Origin: Campanula takesimana
Lineage: Eukaryota; Streptophyta; Magnoliopsida; Asterales; Campanulaceae
Length of the DNA: 64,000 nt
Assembly: GCA_026119855.1 (NCBI GenBank)
Contig: JAOWBW010001047.1
Span: 310,001 to 374,000, forward strand
Direction of reading: 5' to 3'
Part shown: positions 33,479 to 43,068 of the stretch, piece after piece
How positions within the stretch are numbered: the stretch's first letter is position 1
How the letters are laid out: the number at the start of each line of letters is the position of its first letter
Notes under the pieces: generated by a model
The model's database searches: none
Told to the model about the DNA's origin: nothing
What the model saw: the letters and a program-made list of their open reading frames with translations, nothing else
Position numbers and translations under genes: made by a program

Positions 33479-33811
33479 GTTTGAGACTCGTTTGCCTTGT
33501 GCAAGATGATCCGTCCAGATCGTTCCTTTAGTCATGTTGTGTCAAGGGAGACAACTATTTGTTTGACAACCAATGATGTGAAAGCTCCAAGTAGGCTAGG
33601 CGTACTTTTGAATCACTCTAGAGTTCCATGTCTGAAAGTCTCCGGTGAAGGTGACGAGAGACGTTATCTGTTCCCCCAAGTTTATCTCATGTGCGGTCTA
33701 TGTCAAGCCCCAAGAATCTTGTATGTTGTAGATGACCCCATGAACAGGCTTATGAGGCTGTTTGATTTGAAGAAGAGTGCTCTCCCGCTTGCTGGATTTG
33801 AGGAGGGTTGA
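33479..33811 (+). CDS. Unrecognised open frame antisense to element F
   Basis: About 110 codons without a stop (from about 33497), containing HVVSRETTICLTTNDVKAPS and YVVDDPMNRLMRLFDLKKSA, ending with TGA after LAGFEEG. It lies between the gag remnant and the 3' tandem repeats of F in antisense orientation, the place and orientation of the PMD gene in element C. I recognise no domain, and it may be chance. No upstream exon could be defined. Confidence 0.25.
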
Positions 33812-33876
33812 AGAAGAAATGGTTTGAAGAATGTTCTCCCTATATTATTATTTTTACACTCTCTTTTTTTTTTTGT

Positions 33877-33944
33877 GACGCACCCTGATTTTTGCCTAGA
33901 CCGCCCTTTCGGGTTTTCAATCTAGCGGGCATCTCTTTTGTGTC
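33877..33944 (-). other. Type-1 three-tier GNRA hairpin, element F
   Basis: On the minus strand: outer arms GACACA/TGCGTC (one mismatch), middle CTAGA/TCTAG, tip CCC-GAAA-GGG, then GCAAAAA and CAGGG as in A and B. Confidence 0.6.
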
Positions 33945-35119
33945 TCTTTTCAATTTTTTTTTTTTGACAAAGTATGTACTCTAAGACGACTCAAAGAGGA
34001 GAGTAGTTTTGTCTCTTATTAGGGGAGAGACATGCGAGATTTTTGGGTTTGGATGTATTAGTCATTTTAGCTATCTACTTGGCTTTCGGGAAGTGGTTCC
34101 AAGCATCGACTCGGTGAGGATAACGCACTTTGTGATGAGAGTTAGAGGCAAAGAGGATAGCCCCTAGTACGGATTTACTTTGACGAGTTCGTATATCTTG
34201 AACAGGAATTGGAAAGGGACGGAAAGAATAAAAATCCCCTAGCCTTGATGCTTGGATTTCAAAGAGGGGTGTATGAGAGAGGAAGCCCCTAGACTCAACA
34301 ATGAACTCTACTTGGCTCAAAGTACTAGAAAGATAGTTCTACCTTTAATGGACCCTAGTATTTATTTTTGATGTCTTAAGTGTTTGTTCAATTATTTTTG
34401 CAAGTGAATCATCTAGAAATGTCTTGACAAGTTTTGAGGAGAAGGCCTAATCATTAGTGCGCCCTTCGGATTTCTTCGTGAGTGATATCTACGGATGATG
34501 GAGACGGTCTTCAATTTAGGAGTCTCATTGTTTTTCTTCATTTGGATTTGATCTTCGTTGTAGGAGGAGATGAGAGGCCTCCTTTTTGACTTCATTGTGT
34601 GTGGTTGAAACTCTTTCTTTGTGGGGTTATGAAAGCTTGAGAGTTTTTTTTTATCTCTTTTTTGTTTTTGACTCTCAAATCTTAAATTGAGTAGCCCCAC
34701 TTTTCTTTGGGAATGATAATGCCTTTGACTTTCTTCCATTGTGGTCTTTCGACTTATGCCATGAGCGCGGTGATAGTAATGTGTAGCCCCCAGGCCTTCT
34801 TCTTAAAACTTGTTTAGACATTTCTATTATCAATTGCAAGGTTTTAGATTAATGACAATTATTATTTGCGGATCCATTTCATGAATTAGAGAGAAATTCA
34901 AAAGGTAGAACGACCTTAGAGTAGTGTATAGGAATAAGAATGACTTTTATTAATAACTTAAATTCAAAACAGACTCGATAGTTTAGTTGACACAAACTAA
35001 AGAAGGAGGGAGATAGACTAGAATGACAGAATGACTCTTCGAGTTCATACTAGGAAATTAAAAACCTATTCTATTTCTAAGGAGAAGGGAAGAGGATAGT
35101 TGTAGCCTCAAAGTGGTAA

Positions 35120-35963
35120 GGCTTTGTCTTCTTCATGCTTAGGGTTTGTTAGGAAGCGGGTTGGTGAGGACATTTGGCGCTTCAAGTTCCTTGTTGTCGA
35201 TGAGATCTTAGATCTCTTCGCTCAAGTGGTAACAAGAGTTGGTGTCATGACAGGTAGCTCTATGGAACTTGCAGAAGAGGTGATGAGCATGATGAGGAGG
35301 GAGTTCTCTTAGTGTAGTAGGGGGATTTCTTGATGTGATATTTCCGGCTTCTAATAGTATGTCAAAGAGTTCCCCTTGAGTGATCCCTTCTAGCTTGTCA
35401 TAGTGTCTTTCCTTCTTCTCTCTTTTCGGAGGGGGAACAGCGGAGTAGTTGCCTTTTCCTTGGTTGTTGAAAGCTTTCTTTAAGAGGATGTCAATGAGAC
35501 CCTCTTGAGTAACCCCTTCAAGATTATCGTAGTGCCTTGTCGTTCCTATCTTAGTAAATTTGGATATATTAGGGTTACAGAGCCGCCTCTTCTTCTTAGG
35601 CGTGGTTGTTTCACAAAGGGCTTCGGCCTCCTTTCTATATCATTCCTTTTGAGCTTGAAAACGTGCTTGAAGTGTGTCGATCTTACTCTCGTAGAACTCC
35701 TCTTGAGTTTGTAGACGGGTTTGGAATGCCTCAATCTCTATCTTGTGACACTCTTCTTGGGCTTGTAGGCGACCGTGAAGGGTTGCGACTTCTTTCTCAT
35801 AGTAATCCCCTTGGATTTGTAAGCGAGTCATGAATTCTCCCTCCATTTCTCGCTTGAAGTCAGTGTATAGGGCAATGGCGCCTAATTCGACCATTTGACT
35901 CACTTCCCTTCCTAGTCGAGTCTTGAGATCATGGGCCTTTTGCATAGACTTGATGTCGGACAT
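35120..35963 (-). pseudogene. Gag remnant of element F
   Basis: An open stretch on the minus strand from 35963 (MSDIKSMQKAHDLKTRLGRE) forms a coiled coil with imperfect repeats (EVATLHGRLQAQEECHKIEI; EAFQTRLQTQEEFYESKID). After frame breaks, the zinc-knuckle-like end CKFHRATCHDTNSCYHLSEE and DLIDNKELEAP is readable at about 35130-35290. The order, coiled coil then knuckle then (I/x)-x-DLID, matches A and C. No pol domain follows. Confidence 0.65.
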
Positions 35964-36921
35964 GGTGTCGGAAGAGTTTAGAACGATCTAGTTGCGCTTC
36001 GGATGGACCTAAAGGTATAGAGATTACGTTAAACCCAGATTAAGGTCCCAACAAGTCGGATTTATGAGGTGTATAGGCTTAGAAGTGAGTGAAGGTTGAC
36101 CAAACAAGCACAACACAGAAACTGACACGGACAGAATGGGATGTCTCGTACGAGACAAGGATGTCTCGTACGAGGCATCCAGCATAGCAGACAGAATTCA
36201 GATTTTAATCCTAATTTTGGTCGGATGGAACTTAATCCGTTTTGGGGGGTTTCTATCTAATATCCTGGAATAGTGGATTCTGTCACCCTAGAATATGAGC
36301 CCCTTGTTTTTCACATGCATTGCACTCTCCCAAACGGACAATTTGGGCAAAGGTCCCATATTCTCATCGGAATCCACCATTCGATTTAGCCAAACCTAAG
36401 TGATTCCGTAGTTGTTTTGCACTTTGTTAAACAACACATTAATGCAATCAAACCTTGTGAATTTTAAGGGACAACCGAAAGGGACTTGTTGAACGGTGCG
36501 GTCGAAACTAAGCCAAATGGTATCCACAATCCTGCACAGAATAATGAAAGTAGGAAAATACAAGCTCGGATGCCCGTAGAGAGGTTCTCCATTCTTTCAA
36601 AATTCCTTGTTCAACATTTTATCAAAGGGACATTCGTCATATTCGTAAGGGAGGATTATAAATTGTAAAGATGTGTTATCTTGGGCAAAGGTTAAAACAA
36701 CCCTAAGAATCGAACCGACCGGTCACAAGGAGTGTTTTATTAGCTAGTATGTATGCATGAGGCTGATGCAAGGCTTACGGCTAAGGCTCCCCATGAACAC
36801 AGTCTAGGAGCGTGTCACGGAGTGGGTACACCATCTTTGGAGAGACCGACGGGGGCCATTCATAGAGTGGGGGTGCTGACCGACATCCGTCCTCCGATTG
36901 GGACCCGGGTTTATAGGGTAT
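35964..36921 (-). other. Leader region of element F, no gene
   Basis: Contains a pair of TCTCGTACGAGA motifs at 36142-36178 like those in the LTR. The rest shows no domain. It ends at the GTAGT target site of element C. Confidence 0.5.
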
Positions 36922-36926
36922 GTAGT
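36922..36926. repeat. Target-site duplication of element C (GTAGT)
   Basis: GTAGT precedes the left LTR and is repeated exactly at 49049-49053. Confidence 0.92.
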
Positions 36927-38413
36927 TGTAAGTACCCCAATCTGAAACCGACCTATCTTAGAGGTAGCCTTAGCACCGTTTCAGGGATAAGCTAATACGC
37001 CAGGACCTCACTAGGATAAGCTATAAATTCCAGGACTACTCTGGTATAAAATTGGAAAAATCCAGAAGCTCGCCATGCTGAGCCGTACGGATGCTTTGGG
37101 TACTAGAGGGGCCTAGCCGTACGGCTGGTTTGGGCACCCTCAGTCCCTATAAATATAACCCCTTGGTGATCATTTCAGGGGGGGAGAAACATTAGAACTA
37201 AGGTAACTCTGTCGAATTCACCTCAGAATAGTGTGAGTAAGAGTGAACAAAGAGTGAAAGAGAGAAAGGAAGATTGGACTAAACCAAGATAGGTAAAGCC
37301 ACCTCCTCCCCCTCCCTTCTCTTCATCTAAGAACTCTATTTATCTTTGATCTTGTCATTTATTGTTGATCTTTACATTCTTGCAAGTCTTGTCCATTCAA
37401 GCAATATACATATATCTATTATTATTTATATTTCCTAGTCCAAGCCATGAGATGATCAAAGGTGCCCTCCATACTTTGTGTGGAAGAGGTTCAAACCTAG
37501 TTTGATCATGTCTTGTTGATTGTTCATTTACATTCTTGTCATGGATGATGCTCTTGTTGTTCATTTTGATCATTTTAAGCTATGATGATCATGTTGAGGA
37601 TAAAGTCTCAATCTTTATCCTCATCGCCTTGATCTAGCCCAAAATTCCCAAGTTTGGGTAATAAAGATCCAATCTTTATGGTTTGTTATTGTCCCTAAAG
37701 GATTAATCTTGCCTAGAAGAGCCATTTTGATGGTAAAGTTTCAATCTTTACTCATCAAATGGTCACTATGGCTCAAAAGGGCATATTGGCCACCTTTTCA
37801 TGTTTCTCCCATGATTGCCTTTGATCATGCCCAAACTCTTGTTTTGGGAGGTTCTTTGATGATCAAATGGCATAGGAATGAGTTGTTAATGTTGTTTTGT
37901 GTTGGAATAACAAACTGGAATCAGAACAGTTTGGTCCAGTTCAAGCAGAATGCTCTGTTTCTGCCTAGAACTGGACTGTTGCTTGAATAAATTGTAAAAT
38001 CCCAGGACTAGTCTCCCCATCCGTACGGCTACTTTGGCCGTATAGGGAGATTGACCATTTTGCCCTTTTGTCTTCTGTTTTCTTGTCAAACAAACCCTTT
38101 TTCAGTTAAAAAGATAAATAAAAAGTTAAAACAAAGATTTTCCGTTAAAACACACACACACACACATGCACTTTTTTTAACTAACAAGGGAGACTCGGCT
38201 TTGTCCGAGGCAACTTGGGAGGATGTAAAAACTCTTCCCAAGTTGTAACCTGACCTCCGAACCTTTGAACTCAAACCTTTGTCATTTTGTTGGGTTTAAA
38301 ATTAACAAAATGTGGCGACTCCGTTAAATTGGTCTGGTTCCCGCGTTTGGTATTTCGCCCTTGAAACGCGCTCGTGTTTCTCCTCTTTTTTTGGGGGGGC
38401 GGGATCCTTACAG
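36927..38413 (+). repeat. 5' LTR of element C
   Basis: TGTAAGTACCCC to GGATCCTTACA. Nearly identical to 47564-49048. TATA at 37149 and a short CA microsatellite near 38152. Confidence 0.95.
37081..37155 (+). promoter_or_regulatory. U3 promoter of element C: CCGTACGG pair plus TATA
   Basis: AGCCGTACGGATGCTTTGGG (37081) and AGCCGTACGGCTGGTTTGGG (37115) lie just before CCCTATAAATATAA (37146). Related sites recur at 38027, 38636 (variant), 42773, 46067 (variant) and 46110. Confidence 0.55.
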
Positions 38414-38414
38414 T

Positions 38415-38432
38415 GGCGACTCCGCTGGGGAA
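38415..38432 (+). other. Primer binding site of element C, tRNA-Arg
   Basis: TGGCGACTCCGCTGGGGA, one base after the LTR. Its complement ends GGAGTCGCCA, which matches the 3' end of a plant tRNA-Arg from memory. Confidence 0.85.
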
Positions 38433-40246
38433 TAGAGTTCTTTCGGACTTCTTTCTAGAAGGTTCAGGGGCATTCTTATGTGGGTCAACCGTTAGTTGAC
38501 TTCTTGCATATTTGTGTGTGTTTGATGTTTCTGTTTGAACTGTTTTGAGTACATACGTTCTGGAAATACAATAAACTGGGGCTTGATGATCAGAAGTTGG
38601 AGAAACTGAGAAAAATCTTCACCCTCTTGCTTTAGCCATACGACTACTTTGGGTAGGGGCTAGAATGTTTCCAATTAACAGTTTGGTGCAGGGCTGCAAC
38701 ATTCTGGGTGCCCCTCTGCTTCTACTTGTCCAGGTTCCAAATTTACAGTCTTACTTGTGCACATTACCTTCATTCTTTTGGCCAAAACTTGGTTTTAAAA
38801 GGTAATAAAACTTGGTTATGCATGATCTTTTGTCAATAAAATGGTTTCCAAAACCTCATCGTGCATAATCCTTTTTGTAAGGGTTTTTTCTTGAGTCTTC
38901 TCGTTGTGCACAAATTGCTTTGTACAAAAGGGTTTTAATGTAAAATATTTCTTTTGCAAAAGTTTGATTCAAAATTCTTTGTTGTGCACAACTTGGTACA
39001 TGTACAAGTTTTGGTCTTTGTTTGCTTATATTCCTTGATTTGTTGTATATAAATTGCTCAATCCATGCTTGTTCATACTTGTTCATATCTTGCTTATGAC
39101 ATGCTCATGCTATCGAAAAACGAATTGAAAATCTCTCTTTTTACTCAAAAAGGAGCATAGAATGACTTCACACCACGCGCACTTGACCGTGCACGTTCCA
39201 AATACCCTTTAAACCCGGGGTGGATGCCACGATGCAGCTCGTTGGGCGCTCTTGTTCCCTTCGATGCGCGCACGGGTCCATCCCACCTTCCCTTCCGAAC
39301 CGAGTCAACCACACTTGTCCGTGACACACAAATACCGTGACTATGGTTGGTTTTTGGTCTAGTTCACGTTACCACATCCTTGATACGTGCTCAAAGCTAA
39401 TTGTGGCCAAATTAATGCCCGAGTTGTGACTCCTTGATGTAATGCAAGCGTGGCCTAACCAGCCTCCAACTCGTGTGTTAGTGACGACCACAATTAGCAA
39501 GGGCCATGTACTAAGGATAGGGTGACACCGTGTCGTTAAGCCCTAATGAACGAGTTATTTTAATCATCCTTAAGCCCATGGTCAAGGATCGAGATGCCTC
39601 ATTCAAAATGAGGTCATGTCGGAATGTCGGTGCAGCCTTCGGTGTAGCCTTCGGAGAAAAGTCTCGATCCCGACTGGGGCTTAACCATGATTAGGATGAC
39701 CCGCGTATTGGGAACCTTACGATGCACTATACCCTAGGTTCATTTCTTTTGATCGGTGGAAGCCGCGTGCCCTATAGGACCCTCGCCCGGGAAAGTCCGT
39801 CCTTGGGAGCGTGCAATACAGGTGAAAAACGAGGGGTCTATAGACGTAGTGATGGCCTCCACTGATCCAGGGTTATAGAATAGTTGCGAAAAAGAAGAGT
39901 GATCTTTTCCAATCAATTAGGAATAAGACATGCCTTGAGAAAAATGAAATAATGAAAGTTGAGCCCCTGAATTGTGCACTAACGTTTGTTTATGTGACAA
40001 AGCCGGCTAAGATAATCCAAAGAATAAATGATTTTTTTAAAAAAAAAAAAAAAAAGGAAAAGGGAATTGCTAAATTCATCAAAACGCTTGGCTTGGGTTC
40101 CTTCCCCCTAAAGAAGAGTCAAACTTGTTATCCCCTTCAAGTCAATGTCTCTTGTGTGTCGAGTTTTTGTTTTACTTCAAAGCATGACTTCTCGAAAAAT
40201 CCTTTCACGGTACCTTACGGTCTGTCAGTCTTGTGAATCATAGGAA
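38433..40246 (+). other. Leader of element C, no gene
   Basis: Contains a stretch conserved with B (39145-39925 versus 17620-18370), with the strongest match around 39765-39860. No protein domain on either strand. Confidence 0.6.
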
Positions 40247-41017
40247 GTGATGGAAGCCCGCTTTGAAGGCATCGAAAGGGTCATGAGTTCCCTACAACAA
40301 ATGGTGAGGAGACTGGAGTACGACCAGGGTCGTCTATTGGGAATCGTGGCTAGGATGCAAGAAAAGCAAGCCCCAGATTTGGAGGAAGAGATCCAAAAGA
40401 TGTGGGTCAAGATGGTGCACCCATGTCTTCGTGAGCTTTTGAAAGACCGTGAGAATGATTGGCACCAAGAAAGGAAAAGCGTGAGGGAGGAAATGAACTC
40501 ACAGAGCCGCATTCAGCAGGAAGACATGAGGAACGTCCAAGCCTGCATGCGCACAGTGGTGGATGCAATCCTAGATATCTGAGCCTATCTCATAAATCAT
40601 CCATGCTTGAAGAATCCCCCCATCGAGCCTGTCCAAACAACCCCGGGATGCCTAGGGAGTCTGCCTCCCCAAAACCATACCCCAAGAGGAAGCCCACTAC
40701 CAAGAAATAGCCGACCTCGCCCCATAGCTCCTAAACCCTCTCACCGCCAAAGGGCCGCACCATACCGCCTTTTCCGCGAATTGGGAACCCCAAGAACCTC
40801 ACTACTTGATCAATTGCTCAAAGAGGGGAAAATCACTTTGCTTGACCCAAGCGTGATTTCATCCGAACATCCCAGCCAGCGGTCCGATGAAACTCAATTT
40901 TGTCACTACCATCAAGGGGTAGGACACTCCACCGGGGCGTGCGACGCCCTAAAGGACAGGATCCAAGAACTCATTGATGAGGGTGTCATTACCAAACGAG
41001 GGGACAAGTGGGTCTAA
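40247..41017 (+). pseudogene. Gag remnant of element C
   Basis: One frame of 256 codons interrupted by a single TGA at 40580-40582. The first half (MEARFEGIERVMSSLQQMVR; LEYDQGRLLGIVARMQEKQA) is a predicted coiled coil. The second half is Pro-rich, then FRELGTPRTSLLDQLLKEGK, and ends with the knuckle-like CHYHQGVGHSTGAC followed by LKDRIQELIDEGVI. The same end occurs in A and F. Its length is about half or less of an intact Tat gag. Confidence 0.72.
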
Positions 41018-43068
41018 GCCAGGGACGCAAGGAGAAGGAATGAGGAAGAGAAGAAGTCGTTAGGAGTGGCCTAGTATTTGTGTTCTAGAGAGTCTCCTAA
41101 ATCCGTAGTGGATATAGTCTTTTGTCTTTCTTTTTCTTTTAGCTTTCCTAAAAGGCCCTGTGAGGCCAAGGTATGTAAAAATCCACAATGTGGCGATGGT
41201 TGAGTCAATAGTCAAGTCCAGAGTTGTAAAAATTGAGTCTTCCATGAAATGAATTGTCTTTTACTTCTATTCTCCCTAGACTTGAGGCATTATTTGAAAA
41301 ATTACACTGACTCTCGGAATCACTCCCATTAATGTTTCCAAATGATTGTTATATCCCCAATATGATGAGTTGATTCCCCCAAACATAGAAGTCAACAACG
41401 ACTCATAAAGGGATGAATGGATCTAAACGTAAAAGGTGCTAAATTCCAATGATTAACCTTGAGATGAATGAATGTTGTGACCCGTTGGCACGAAGGAGAC
41501 CATCAATGGCAAATCTTCCCCCATACACTACCTGATACACGACCCAAGACACCTTTCTGAGGCAAACTCCCGATGCACATTAAAAGCATCCCAAGACAGT
41601 GAAAAGACGAGGACGTTGTTGCTCAGCCACCAAAGTTCAGCCATAAGTGCACATGAAGACTTCCCGAATTGTCAAAATGAAAGATAGGATAGGTGAAAAA
41701 TGGTGAAAAAAAAAGAGGCCAATGCCCACGATGACAAGTTGGGGCTGATGGGCGCCCGTTCCCCTAAAAAAAAATGGCAAAAAGAAATGCTTGCATTAAA
41801 TAGCCCGTCCATATCAAAAAGGGTACACCCAAAAAGGCCCATCTCAAAGAGTTCACCCAAGGCAAAGTCAGCAATGACGTCCTCCGAGACAGCAAAAGAT
41901 ACCAATCCCGGCCAAAGTGGCCCAAGAGCCGAACTACGATGACCTGAGTTCCTCACACTGAGGGGAACGTAGGCAACCTTCGGGTCCAGTCATAACACGA
42001 AATGAATCCATACAACCTTGGTCCTCCCAAAATGACCCGGTTCTCCTTCCCCGGTCCCATCAATGACCAATTCTCCAGATAATGACTAATCCCCCCATAA
42101 ACAACTTCTCCTCCCGATCTTGCCATTGATCGAATCTTAATCCCAACGGGTCGTAACAGTTATGCACGTTAAGACTAATTACTTGAATTTTGACCTAAAT
42201 ACTAATCAAGATCTGTTCAAGCAAACATCTTGATTACATTAATTGAAGCTGATTTCGAATGCCTCGACAAGTCTTCTCTTCCACATCTTAGGAAAGAGCC
42301 AAACACGTGAATTTCTGTCCATAGGCTTCCTCTCTCAGAAAAGGGACTCACTCCCGTAAAAGCCTATGTGTGTTTACTCGCGTGAGCAAGTGTAATCTGC
42401 TCTTGTTCGTGTCAAAGTCAACTTTTGCTTTCGTCCGTGTTAAAAGTCAACTAGGCCACTCCTAAAGAGGGAAGATAAAGGAAATATGGAAAGGAGAAAA
42501 GTGATATGGTTGGACAATTAAGGGAAAGAAACCCGAGGAGTGATTCCCGGAAAGGTGAAACACTGGGGCTGGCGAACCGTGGTCGAAAAACCCGAGGATT
42601 AGTCTCGACAAGACATCACAATGGGGCTGGCTAGCCGTAATCGTGCAATGGAAAGACCGACGAAAAGTCATGCTTTGAGTAAAACAGTCTAAGCCAAATA
42701 AACCCTCATCTGTCAAAATTCCCCAGAAGCACCCAGAAAATTTGGTCGAAAGAGTCAACCATGCTTGAACAACCCGTACGGCTGGTTTTGTCCCTGTGAA
42801 AAATTCACATCAGCAGCCTATATCAACTGATCTCCCACAAGCTAAAATCATTTTCGCTTGTTCAAAGTCTGTCAAACCCCTCGTGATTGAGTCCAAACAC
42901 ATCTTGGGAATCCCCGACGGTCCAATAATGACCACAAAGCCCTCTCGAGGCCCAAGCCAGGCATAAATGATGAATTTACAATGATTTAAACAACCAAAGA
43001 TAACAAATTTTCATACACTGTTTTCGAATAAAACAAGCCAAAAGAAAAATTGTTCAGGTTGGTGCACC
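41018..43068 (+). other. Interior of element C between gag and PMD gene
   Basis: No gene seen. Holds a type-2 structured motif (41931) and regions collinear with B around 21300-22400. CCGTACGGCTGGTTTTG at 42773 repeats the U3 motif. Confidence 0.55.
41931..41990 (+). other. Type-2 structured motif, element C copy 1
   Basis: GAACTACG and CGTAG arms, inner GTTCCTC/GAGGGGAAC hairpin, loop GACC and downstream GGTC (41983). Confidence 0.62.

Noticed and set aside
38415..38432. tRNA-Arg gene
   Set aside because: Only the 18 bases complementary to the tRNA 3' end are present, directly after an LTR; it is a primer site.
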